The translations under genes were made by a program, and so were the position numbers. 17,062 nt of DNA from JACZXC01 sp036447375 (GTDB taxonomy: Bacteria; Myxococcota_A; UBA9160; SMWR01). The stretch's first letter is position 1. Every line of letters begins with the position of its first letter. The stretch covers positions 1-17,062 of the forward strand of contig JAZFUU010000191.1 in NCBI GenBank assembly GCA_036447375.1, read 5' to 3'. The notes beneath the pieces were generated by a model. That model searched no databases and was not told where the DNA came from. It saw only the letters and a list, made by a program, of their open reading frames with translations. Shown here piece after piece: positions 1 to 7,799 of the stretch.

Positions 1-2
1 TG

Positions 3-977
3 CGTCTCGAGGCGCCTCCGGATGCGTTGGGGGCGCTGCCCCGGGTCGAGCCCCGCACGCTGGGGATCCTCGTTCACAGCGTCCTCGAACAGATCGCTCG
101 TGACGCCCTGGATGGTCCCGCCGAAGACCTGGAGGCCGCGCTGCAGCGCGACGGCGCCCGGGTGGAGTGGCCCGAGCCCGAGACGCTGGATCGGCTGATC
201 CGGCGCTGTGCCGAGTCGGCGGCTCGCGGGCAGGGAATTTCGCTTCCCGGGTTCGCGCGGATCCTGGCGCTGGCCGCGCGCCCCCGGTTGGCCCTGGCCC
301 GAGAACACGACTGGCCGCGGCCGGGTGTCGCCCCGATGGTCCTGGACGCCGAGCTGACGGACGCTGTCAGCGTGCGCGACGCAGAGGGGCGCATGCGAAG
401 ATTGGTCTTCCGGGCGGATCGGGTGGATCGCAGCGATCTGGGCTTGTGTTTCACCGACTACAAGACGGGAAAGCCGGCTGCGACGCAACAGAGCTCGAAT
501 GCGCGAGAGAGGGAGTATCGACGTCGCGTCGAAGCGGGTGTCTTGCTCCAGGCGGTGGCCTATGCCCATGCGGGAGGCAGGCACGGTCCGGCTTCGGGGC
601 GCTACCTGTATCTGAGTCCCGAAGCGGCGCCCGAGACTCGGAGCTTCGAGGTGCGATCCGACGACGTCGAGTTCGCCAAAGCTTTCGAGGGAGCGGTTCG
701 AATCCTGCTCGACGGTTGGGATCGCGGGGCCTTTTTTCCGCGCCTCGTCGACGACCGGGGAGTCGAGCCCCGTCGCTGCACGGTGTGCGAGGTGAAGCTG
801 GCCTGCGTGCGTGGAGACTCCGGAGCGCGTCGTAGGCTCGAGGAATGGACTCGACGGCCCGAGGCGGATTGCGGCGACGCCCCGGCGGAAGCGGCGATGC
901 GGGCTCTCTGGTTCCTCGGCAAGGGACCGCCCGCGAAAGGTTCGCCCGGTAAGGGTTCGCCCGGCGGAGAATCGTAA
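3..977 (+). CDS. addB: AddB-like double-strand-break repair nuclease subunit, C-terminal part (5' truncated by window edge)
   Basis: This is the C-terminal nuclease region of an AddB/RecB-family protein, the partner of the helicase-nuclease encoded next. The frame is open to the left edge, so the gene starts outside the window and the TTG at 27 is not the true start. Counting residues from that TTG, the PD-(D/E)XK nuclease elements appear in order: H17 in LGILVHSVLE, D131 in RADRVD, D144 and K146 in DYKTGK, and Q175 in LLQAVAYA. Near the end, C251, C254 and C260 (CxxCx5C) match the three C-terminal iron-sulfur cysteines of AddB; the fourth is normally far upstream, here off the window. The extreme C-terminus is a short KGxPx repeat tail. 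The stop overlaps the next ATG as TAATG. The addB-then-addA order is known from other bacteria. Alternatives such as a stand-alone Cas4-like nuclease are unlikely given the neighbour. Confidence 0.82.
   Translation, partial: RLEAPPDALGALPRVEPRTLGILVHSVLEQIARDALDGPAEDLEAALQRDGARVEWPEPETLDRLIRRCAESAARGQGISLPGFARILALAARPRLALAREHDWPRPGVAPMVLDAELTDAVSVRDAEGRMRRLVFRADRVDRSDLGLCFTDYKTGKPAATQQSSNAREREYRRRVEAGVLLQAVAYAHAGGRHGPASGRYLYLSPEAAPETRSFEVRSDDVEFAKAFEGAVRILLDGWDRGAFFPRLVDDRGVEPRRCTVCEVKLACVRGDSGARRRLEEWTRRPEADCGDAPAEAAMRALWFLGKGPPAKGSPGKGSPGGES
921..965 (+). repeat. Three-unit 15-bp in-frame tandem repeat at the end of addB
   Basis: Three consecutive 15-nt units (921-935, 936-950, 951-965) start with aagggaccgc, aaaggttcgc and aagggttcgc. 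They encode KGPPA, KGSPG and KGSPG, followed by GES and the stop. The last two units are nearly identical. Because the unit length is a multiple of three, copy number can change without a frameshift. The encoded tail is basic, flexible and lies beyond the iron-sulfur cysteines, so it is probably dispensable for catalysis. Confidence 0.85.
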
Positions 978-3900
978 TGCGGGATGCCTCGCGCGATGAG
1001 TTTCTCCGGCGCCAGGATCTCGAGGCGCGCCGTCGTGCCCAGGTCGTCTTCGATCGGCCCTTCGTGCTCGAGGCGGGTGCGGGCACTGGAAAGACGGCCG
1101 CGCTGGTCTCGCGGATCCTGGCGTGGAGCGTCGGTCCCGGCTGGGAGCGGGGGGCGTCGGCGCTGCGCGAGGAGGTTCGGGCGTCGGGTGCCGCTTCCGA
1201 TGCCGACATCGCCCACCGCGTCTTGTCCCGGGTCGTCGCCATCACCTTCACCGAAGCGGCCGCTGCCGAGATGGCTTCGCGTTGCGAGGCAGCATTCCGC
1301 GAGCTCGAAAAGGGAGAGCTTCCGATCGGCGCCATCGCGCAGTGTCTGCCCGAGGAGCCCATGCGTCGCCGCCGCGCCGGGGCGCTGCGGGGAGCTCTGG
1401 ATCATCTGGAAGTCCACACGATCCATGCATGGTGTCGGCGCCTGTTGGCTCAGCACCCCCTCGAGGCGCGCTTGCATCCCCGCCTCGAAATCGACGCCGA
1501 GGGGCGCCGCGGCGAGGAGGCGGTTCGGGAGGTGCTCGAACTTCGCCTTCGCGAAGCTTACGCCGAGCCGGGAGATCCGGACGTTCTGGCTCTTGCCGAG
1601 AGCGGGGTCGCTCCGCGGGATTTCGAGGAGGCTCTGCTCTCCCTGCTCGAGGATGGACCCTCGGCCGAGGCCCTCGACCTCGACCCCCTCAACTCCGGAC
1701 GTTTGCGGCGATTGTGCGAGCGCCTGCAGGAGGCACTCGAGGCTGTGTGGCAGACGGCCGACGGGCACCTCGACGGCTGTCGGGTTCCCGTCGCGGAGGC
1801 GACCTGCGCTCGCGTCAACGAAACCCGCGAACGACTCGAGCGAGAACCCTTCGGGAATCGCCCGCAGCTCGACGCATTTCTCGCCTGGCTGCGTCGAGAG
1901 TGGGCCGACAACGAAATCGGGCGGATCGTGTCCTGGGGTCGAGGCAAGTTCGGCCAGCGCGAGGCGCAACGACTGGGCGACCGGACTCAGGCACTGAGTC
2001 GAACCGCCCAGGTGCTGGGTGAATTGTTGACGCACCTGGTGGCGCTCGATCCGGACCGACTCGAGCGAGGGCGGCGAGTGCTGGGCCCCTGGTTGGGCGA
2101 GGTCGAGGCCCAGCTTCGCGCGCGCGGTGTGCTGACCTTCTCGTCGCTGCTCTCCGAGACGGCGCGTCTGCTCGCGCATCGCTCGGATGTCGCGGCGCAA
2201 GTGCGCTCTCGGATCGATCAGCTGTTGATCGACGAATTTCAGGATACCGACCGCCGACAGTGTGACATCGTGCGCGCCATCGCTCTCGAGGGACCGGCGG
2301 ATCGGCGACCGGGCCTGTTCCTCGTCGGTGATCCCAAGCAGTCGATCTACGGCTGGCGCAGCGCCGACCTCGCTGCGTACGAGGTGTTCGCCCGCGATGT
2401 CGAGAAAGCCGGTGGCGTTCGGTGTCGGCTCTCGGTCAACTACCGATCCGCGCCGCCCGTGCTCGATGAGATCGAACGCATTGCAGCACCCCTGTTGATC
2501 GAAGTCGAAGGTGTGCAACCGAGCTTTCAGCCCCTGATTCCGAGTCCGCAGCTCGCCGATGAGCGCGGTTTCTCGGCCGGGCGCTTTGCTCCGGTCGAAT
2601 TCTGGCTGCCCGATTCGAGGGAATCCGGGTCGGGGGGCAAGGCCCGAACCTCGGTGGTCGAGGCGGCGCAGATTGAGGCCACGGCCCTGGCCCGCGATCT
2701 GCGCGAACTGCACGACGAGCACGGCGTCTCCTGGTCGAGCGTCGGTGTTCTGTTTCGCAGCCGGGGGGAGTGGGACATCTATTTGGCGGCGCTGCGCGAG
2801 GCGGGCGTTCCCTATGCGGTCGACGGCGATCGCCACTATTACCAGCGGCGCGAAGTCATCGATGCTTCCGCGTGGGTCCGAGCCGTGTTCGACCCCAACG
2901 ATCAGGTCGCGCTTCTGGCACTGCTGCGCTCGTCGGCGGTGGGTGTGCCCGACGCGGCGCTGCTCCCACTCTGGCGGCGCGGCTTTCCGGTGCGGGTGGC
3001 GAGCCTCGAAGAGTTGGACGCGGAAGAGCGTTCCGACCTCGACGGGATGCCTCGAGAGGTGGCGGCCTCGCTGCCCCGGGACGTTCCGGGTCTGGAGCGG
3101 ATCGAGGGGTGGGACGTCAACCTTCGGGAGGCGATCCGCGTCCTGGCTGAGCTGCGGCGTTCGTTTCGATGCGACCCGCCCGATCTGGCGGTGGAACGCA
3201 TGCGAACGGCTCTTCTCTTCGAAGTGGGCGAGTCGGCGCGCTTCCACGGAGCCTGGCGGATCGCGAATCTCGACCGGTTCTTCCGCGACCTGACCCGCGA
3301 CCTCTGTGACACCGACTGCCATCGCGTGCTGCGCCGGTTGCGTACCGCGCTTCTCGACGAGGAAGAGGCCGAAGAGGCGACGCCGCGGGAGGTCATCGAC
3401 GACGCCGTGCGGCTACTCACGATCCACGGGGCGAAGGGACTCGACTTCGATCACGTCTACGTCATGCAACTTCACAAGAGCTCGCGCTCGCCGGGAATCG
3501 AACGGGTGGCACCCGGCGAGATCGATGGCGTCTCCGAATACGCCCTGCTGGGGGCGGCAACTCCGGGTTTCGACCAGGTGCGCGGCGATCGTGCGCGGGT
3601 CGCCGACGCCGAGCTCGTGCGAACCCTCTACGTGGCGATGACGCGGGCGAAGGGGCGGCTCGTGTTGTCCGGCCTCTGGCCTCCGAAGGGGACTCGCGAA
3701 CGCTCCCACGCATCGCTGCTGCGGCGGCGTGCGCTGGCGCCCCCCGACCTCGTCGCCGCGTTTCGCCGCCTGGCCGATCGGGGGCAGGCCGCGTTCTTCG
3801 ACGCCGCCGACGCGCGTTGGGTGTTCCCGGACCTGTCGCCGTCGCGGGCGGTGTCGGCCGCGGGTGAGGAAGACGGTCCCGTCGCGTTGGCGTCACTCGC

Positions 3901-4645
3901 CGAAGTCGATGCCGATGTGCGTCGCCTGCGGGTCGCCCGTGAGGCCGCCGAAGGGATGCGTGAGTCGCGTTTCGGTGGAACCGCATCCGGCGATTCATCC
4001 GGTGCGTGGCAGGAGGGTCGGGGAGATCGGGAAGACGGGGAGGAGCGCGGGTTCGGGGACGCGGGAGCGAGGCTTTCATCCGGCGGCGGGGATGTCGGCA
4101 GCGGCGAAATCGCCCGGGCGGTCGGCACAGCCGTGCACCGGGCCCTCGAAGATTTCGATTGGACGGCCGACCCCGAGGCCGAGGTCGCACGCCGCATCCG
4201 GGCGTTGGAGCGAGAGCTGGTTTCGCTCTCGGGGCCGGAAGCCGCCGAGGCGGCGGTCGTCGACGCGCGCGCGTTGTTCGAGTCGTGGGCATCCGGGCCG
4301 CTGTTCGCGTCGCTTCGAGCGTTGGCCCCGCGAGTCGTCGCCCGTGAGCTCCCGATCTTGCTGCCTCCGCAGCTCGACTTACCGATTCCGAAGCCCGGCG
4401 GGGGCTCCGTCGGATTCGTGTCCGGAACCATCGACCTGCTCTATCGCGATCCCCGCTCCGACGCCCTGGTCGTGGGAGACTACAAGACGGACCGCGTAGC
4501 GACCGAGGACCTGATGCGGCACAGTCGCGCCTACGCGGCTCAGGGCGGCATTTACCAGCGCGCCGTGCGCGATGCCTTCCAGCTCTCGTATTTGCCACGG
4601 TTCGAGCTCTGGTATCTGCGCCCGGGCGAAATCGTGGCGGTGTGA
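977..4645 (+). CDS. addA: AddA-like UvrD-family helicase with C-terminal nuclease domain
   Basis: This 1222-residue superfamily 1A helicase-nuclease should unwind and resect double-strand DNA ends together with AddB, loading recombination. Helicase motifs are complete: Walker A GAGTGKT (34-40), motif Ia AITFTEAAAAEM (88-99), Walker B DEFQD (419-423), GDPKQSIYGWR (451-461), a VNYRS motif, TIHGAKGLDFDH (815-826) and YVAMTRAK (885-892). A glycine- and charge-rich linker (about 995-1044) leads to a PD-(D/E)XK nuclease with H1054, D1153 (GTIDLL), D1168 and K1170 (DYKTD), and Q1189 or Q1194 (QGGIYQ). A nuclease in both subunits indicates the AddAB type rather than RecBCD. The ATG at 977 overlaps the addB stop (TAATG), with a GGAGA ribosome site about 6 nt upstream, so translation is coupled. 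The length is typical of AddA. Confidence 0.9.
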   Translation: MRDASRDEFLRRQDLEARRRAQVVFDRPFVLEAGAGTGKTAALVSRILAWSVGPGWERGASALREEVRASGAASDADIAHRVLSRVVAITFTEAAAAEMASRCEAAFRELEKGELPIGAIAQCLPEEPMRRRRAGALRGALDHLEVHTIHAWCRRLLAQHPLEARLHPRLEIDAEGRRGEEAVREVLELRLREAYAEPGDPDVLALAESGVAPRDFEEALLSLLEDGPSAEALDLDPLNSGRLRRLCERLQEALEAVWQTADGHLDGCRVPVAEATCARVNETRERLEREPFGNRPQLDAFLAWLRREWADNEIGRIVSWGRGKFGQREAQRLGDRTQALSRTAQVLGELLTHLVALDPDRLERGRRVLGPWLGEVEAQLRARGVLTFSSLLSETARLLAHRSDVAAQVRSRIDQLLIDEFQDTDRRQCDIVRAIALEGPADRRPGLFLVGDPKQSIYGWRSADLAAYEVFARDVEKAGGVRCRLSVNYRSAPPVLDEIERIAAPLLIEVEGVQPSFQPLIPSPQLADERGFSAGRFAPVEFWLPDSRESGSGGKARTSVVEAAQIEATALARDLRELHDEHGVSWSSVGVLFRSRGEWDIYLAALREAGVPYAVDGDRHYYQRREVIDASAWVRAVFDPNDQVALLALLRSSAVGVPDAALLPLWRRGFPVRVASLEELDAEERSDLDGMPREVAASLPRDVPGLERIEGWDVNLREAIRVLAELRRSFRCDPPDLAVERMRTALLFEVGESARFHGAWRIANLDRFFRDLTRDLCDTDCHRVLRRLRTALLDEEEAEEATPREVIDDAVRLLTIHGAKGLDFDHVYVMQLHKSSRSPGIERVAPGEIDGVSEYALLGAATPGFDQVRGDRARVADAELVRTLYVAMTRAKGRLVLSGLWPPKGTRERSHASLLRRRALAPPDLVAAFRRLADRGQAAFFDAADARWVFPDLSPSRAVSAAGEEDGPVALASLAEVDADVRRLRVAREAAEGMRESRFGGTASGDSSGAWQEGRGDREDGEERGFGDAGARLSSGGGDVGSGEIARAVGTAVHRALEDFDWTADPEAEVARRIRALERELVSLSGPEAAEAAVVDARALFESWASGPLFASLRALAPRVVARELPILLPPQLDLPIPKPGGGSVGFVSGTIDLLYRDPRSDALVVGDYKTDRVATEDLMRHSRAYAAQGGIYQRAVRDAFQLSYLPRFELWYLRPGEIVAV

Positions 4646-4665
4646 ACCGCGAGTGAGGAACTCCG

Positions 4666-6312
4666 GTGAAAGCCTCCGATCTCTTCGTCAAGTGCCTCGA
4701 AGCCGAGGGCGTTCGGCAGATCTTCGGGATTCCGGGCGAAGAGAACGCAGACCTGATGCTGTCGCTCGAGGACTCTCCGATCGAATTCGTACTCACCCGG
4801 CACGAACAGGGCGCCGCCTTCATGGCGGAGGTCTGGGGGCGGCTCACCGGCGAACCGGGGGTGTGCCTGGGGACCCTGGGACCGGGAGCCAGCAACCTCG
4901 TTACCGGGGTTGCGGATGGAAACATGGATCGCGCGCCGCTGGTGGTGATCACGGGCCAGGCCGATACCAAGCGCCAGCACAAGGAGAGTCATCAACACAT
5001 GGACGTGGTCGGCATGTTCCGACCCGTCACGAAGTGGGGACACGCGATCCTCCACCCCGACAACGTTCCCGAGATCGTGCGCAAGGCCTTCAAGATCGCG
5101 GCCACCGAAAAGCCCGGGGCCTGCCACATCGAGCTCGCCGAAGACATCGCGGCGCTCCAGGCGACCACGCGGGCGATTACTCCGAGGCCGTCCCGCCGTC
5201 CGGTACCCGCCGACAAAGTGGTCAATCAGGCGTTCGAAGCCATCCGTTCGGCCCGTCGTCCCATCATCCTGGCCGGCAACGGAACCATTCGAAGACGCGC
5301 CAGCAAGCAGCTTCGCCGCTTTGCCGAGCGCACGGGAATCGGCGTGGTGAGCACCTTCATGGCCAAGGGCTGCGTCGATATGGATGCCGAGTACTGCCTG
5401 TTTACGATCGGGCTCCAGGCGAAGGATCTGGTGTCTTGCGCCATCGACGCGGCCGACGTCGTGATTTGCCTCGGATACGACATGGTCGAGTATCATCCCC
5501 AGCTGTGGAATCCCTCCGGCGACAAACGGATCGTCCACATCGATTTCCTCCCCGCCGAGATCGATGAGCACTACCGCACCGAGATCGACGTCGTGGGCGA
5601 CCTGGCCCACACCCTGTGGATGTTGAATCAACGGGTCGAGGCCGACCCCTTCCGGGTCGATACGAGTCAGCAGAAGGCCGTGCGCCGCGACATGCTCTCG
5701 GATTTCGCCGAGTACCGCGACGACGCCGCCGAGGGGCAGATTCGTCCGCAGAAGGTGATTTGGGATGTGCGCCAGGTGCTGGGACCCGAGGATATCCTGC
5801 TATCGGACGTCGGCGCGCACAAGATGTGGATCGCGCGCTACTTCCAGTGCCACGAGCCCAATACCTGCCTCATCCCCAACGGATTCTGTTCGATGGGCTT
5901 CGCTCTTCCCGGGGCGATCGCTGCCCACCGGGTGTTCCCGGAGCGTCGCATCCTCGCGATCTGCGGCGACGGCGGCTTTCTGATGAACGTTCAGGAGATG
6001 GAGACGGCGACTCGCCTCGGATCGAAAATCGTCGTCCTGATCTGGGAGGATGGCGCCTACGGTCTCATCGCGTGGAAGCAGCAGACCCAGTTCGATCGCC
6101 ACACGGACTTGAGCTTCGGGAACCCCGATTTCCTGGTGCTTGCCGCGGCCTTCGGCTGGAGTGGGCACCGGGTGGAGAAGAGCCGAGATCTCGCCGACGT
6201 TCTCGAGCGAGCACTGCGGGAGGAGGGCCCGAGTCTCGTCGTCGTGCCGATCGACTACCGCGAAAACGCCCTCCTCACCGAGCGCCTCGGAAACATCGTC
6301 TGTCCGATCTGA
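4666..6312 (+). CDS. Acetolactate-synthase-like thiamine diphosphate enzyme (catabolic AlsS type)
   Basis: This 548-residue ThDP-dependent enzyme has the three-domain architecture of acetolactate synthase. Catalytic Glu47 lies in RHEQGAAFMAE and GPGASNLVTG follows. The ThDP/Mg site is GDG (434-436) with WED (460-462) in place of the usual NN or ND, so Asp462 would be the second metal ligand. The central domain has GYDMVEYHPQLWN, which closely resembles the Bacillus AlsS segment GYDPIEYDPKFWN, and I see no RFDDR-type FAD motif. This suggests an FAD-independent catabolic-type enzyme rather than biosynthetic IlvB. No small regulatory subunit (IlvH/IlvN) follows. The GTG start is preceded by GTGAGGAA (4653-4660). 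It lies 20 nt after addA and 56 nt before an aldehyde dehydrogenase, so its product may be an aldehyde rather than acetolactate. The exact substrate is not readable from the sequence. Confidence 0.85.
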   Translation: MKASDLFVKCLEAEGVRQIFGIPGEENADLMLSLEDSPIEFVLTRHEQGAAFMAEVWGRLTGEPGVCLGTLGPGASNLVTGVADGNMDRAPLVVITGQADTKRQHKESHQHMDVVGMFRPVTKWGHAILHPDNVPEIVRKAFKIAATEKPGACHIELAEDIAALQATTRAITPRPSRRPVPADKVVNQAFEAIRSARRPIILAGNGTIRRRASKQLRRFAERTGIGVVSTFMAKGCVDMDAEYCLFTIGLQAKDLVSCAIDAADVVICLGYDMVEYHPQLWNPSGDKRIVHIDFLPAEIDEHYRTEIDVVGDLAHTLWMLNQRVEADPFRVDTSQQKAVRRDMLSDFAEYRDDAAEGQIRPQKVIWDVRQVLGPEDILLSDVGAHKMWIARYFQCHEPNTCLIPNGFCSMGFALPGAIAAHRVFPERRILAICGDGGFLMNVQEMETATRLGSKIVVLIWEDGAYGLIAWKQQTQFDRHTDLSFGNPDFLVLAAAFGWSGHRVEKSRDLADVLERALREEGPSLVVVPIDYRENALLTERLGNIVCPI

Positions 6313-6329
6313 GAACCGTCTCAGCGACG

Positions 6330-6338
6330 TGATATCCT
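6330..6338 (+). promoter_or_regulatory. Possible extended -10 element upstream of the aldehyde dehydrogenase gene
   Basis: The 56-nt gap between the ThDP enzyme and the dehydrogenase contains TGATATCCT, which fits an extended -10 (TGnTATnnT). It would put a transcript start near 6345 and leave a leader of about 24 nt carrying the GAGGAG ribosome site (6356-6361). I see no convincing -35. This is a motif match only; read-through from the upstream gene is equally likely. Confidence 0.25.
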
Positions 6339-6368
6339 CGCGGCCCTTCGCCATCGAGGAGTACCGGC

Positions 6369-7799
6369 GTGCTGAACGACTCCTATCCCTACTATCTCGG
6401 AAACGAGCCGGTGAGCCCGAATCGCGACCTGGTGGTTACGGACAAGTACACCGGTGAAGTTGCGACCCGGGTGGCCATGGCCGATTCGGCCGCCATCGAC
6501 CAAGCCATCGGTCTGGCCGTGCAGGCCACAGAGCCCATGCGCGAGCTTCCCGCCTACGAGCGCCAGCGAGTGCTCAACCACTGCGTCGCCCGCTTCAGCG
6601 AGCGCGAGGAAGAACTCGCCATGGCGCTGTGTATCGAGGCCGGCAAGCCCATCAAGGACTCGCGCGGCGAGGCGGGACGCCTGATCGACACCTTCCGCGT
6701 GGCCGCGGAAGAGTCCGTGCGGATCACGGGAGAGGTGATGCCTCTCGATATCAGCCCACGGGCGCGTGGCTATACCGGTATGTGGAAGCGGTTGCCCATC
6801 GGCCCGTGTTCCTTCATCTCGCCCTTCAACTTTCCCCTCAACCTGGCCGCGCACAAAGTGGCGCCGGCGCTGGCCGCCGGTTGTCCGTTCATCCTCAAGC
6901 CCGCGAGCTTGACTCCCGTGGGGGCGCTGATCATCGGCGAGGTGCTGGCCGAGGCGGGGCTTCCTCCCGGCGCCTTCTCGATTCTACCGGCGCGGCGCGA
7001 CGGGGCCGGCCTCTTCACCACCGACGAGCGCTTGAAGCTGTTGAGCTTCACCGGCTCGCCCGAGGTGGGCTGGGCCCTCCAGGCCCGGGCCGGAAAGAAG
7101 AAGGTCGTTCTCGAGTTGGGCGGAAATGCGGCGGTCATCGTCGATCGCGACGCAGACCTCGCCGACGCCGTCGAACGAATCGTGTTCGGAGCGTTCTATC
7201 AATCCGGCCAGAGTTGCATCGGTGTGCAACGGATCATCGTTCACGAGGAGATCTACGATCGGGTGCGCGACGGTCTGGTGGAGGCGACCGTACGTCTCAA
7301 GCTGGGTGATCCCAAGGATCCGGAGACCTTCGTCGGTCCCATGATCTCCGAATCCGAGGCCTCGCGTCTCGACGAGTGGATTCGGGCGGCAATCGGGGCG
7401 GGCGGGAAGCTCTTGTGCGGTGGCAAGCGTGACGGCGCCATGCTCGAGGCCACACTGCTCGAGAACGTTCCGGCGCAGCAGGATCTGGTGTGCAAGGAGG
7501 CGTTCGGACCGGTGGCGGTCCTCACCTCGTTTCGCGATTTCGACCGGGCCCTGGACGAGGTCAATGACAGTGTGTTCGGACTCCAGGCCGGAATCTTCAC
7601 CCGCGACCTCTACAAGGCTCAGCGCGCCTGGAACACCCTGGAGGTCGGCGCGGTGGTGATCGGCGACGTGCCTTCGTGGCGTGTCGATCACATGCCCTAC
7701 GGCGGGGTGAAAGACAGCGGGCTCGGGCGCGAGGGGATTCGCTTCGCCATCGAGGACATGACGGAGATTCGCCTCCTGGTGATTCGCACGCCGGTATGA
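6369..7799 (+). CDS. NAD(P)-dependent aldehyde dehydrogenase
   Basis: This 476-residue ALDH-superfamily enzyme oxidises an aldehyde to the acid, or to an acyl derivative. Key residues are present: Asn154 in SPFNFPLNLA, Lys177 in ILKPAS (cofactor), Glu249 in LELGGN, catalytic Cys283 in GQSCIGVQRI and Glu377 in KEAFGPV. The GQSCIxVQRI and FNFPLNLAAHK signatures fit the branch holding lactaldehyde, phosphonoacetaldehyde and archaeal non-phosphorylating glyceraldehyde-3-phosphate dehydrogenases, so a small or phosphorylated aldehyde is plausible; the substrate is not certain. The GTG start is supported by GAGGAG at 6356-6361, 7 nt upstream. The gene overlaps asnS by ATGA and follows the ThDP enzyme, with which it could form a decarboxylation-oxidation pair. 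The C-terminal YGGVKDSGLGREG motif is normal and there is no truncation. Confidence 0.9.
   Translation: MLNDSYPYYLGNEPVSPNRDLVVTDKYTGEVATRVAMADSAAIDQAIGLAVQATEPMRELPAYERQRVLNHCVARFSEREEELAMALCIEAGKPIKDSRGEAGRLIDTFRVAAEESVRITGEVMPLDISPRARGYTGMWKRLPIGPCSFISPFNFPLNLAAHKVAPALAAGCPFILKPASLTPVGALIIGEVLAEAGLPPGAFSILPARRDGAGLFTTDERLKLLSFTGSPEVGWALQARAGKKKVVLELGGNAAVIVDRDADLADAVERIVFGAFYQSGQSCIGVQRIIVHEEIYDRVRDGLVEATVRLKLGDPKDPETFVGPMISESEASRLDEWIRAAIGAGGKLLCGGKRDGAMLEATLLENVPAQQDLVCKEAFGPVAVLTSFRDFDRALDEVNDSVFGLQAGIFTRDLYKAQRAWNTLEVGAVVIGDVPSWRVDHMPYGGVKDSGLGREGIRFAIEDMTEIRLLVIRTPV

Noticed and set aside
3..977. Stand-alone Cas4-like nuclease as an alternative for the first gene
   Set aside because: The CxxCx5C plus DYKTG pattern also fits Cas4, but there are no cas genes or repeats. 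Translational coupling to an AddA-like helicase fits AddB far better.
602..3322. A 906-codon open frame on the minus strand, antisense to addB/addA
   Set aside because: It lies wholly opposite two genes with complete, ordered helicase and nuclease motifs. Its translation shows no recognisable domain and is rich in R, P, S and Q, as expected of a shadow frame in GC-rich DNA.
3462..4982. A 506-codon minus-strand open frame across the addA/ThDP-enzyme junction
   Set aside because: Its translation is dominated by Arg, Pro and Ala and has no domain signal. It spans the boundary between two well-supported plus-strand genes.
6040..6075. Apparent loss of the ThDP-Mg asparagine in the ALS-like enzyme
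   Set aside because: Aligning on the AYG residues puts Asp462, not Glu461, at the second metal-ligand position. Asp occurs there in AlsS-type enzymes, so the site is probably intact.
7676..7795. Upstream extension of the asnS frame
   Set aside because: The extra 40 residues lie inside the aldehyde dehydrogenase gene and do not resemble AsnRS. The ATG at 7796 gives the normal N-terminus and length.
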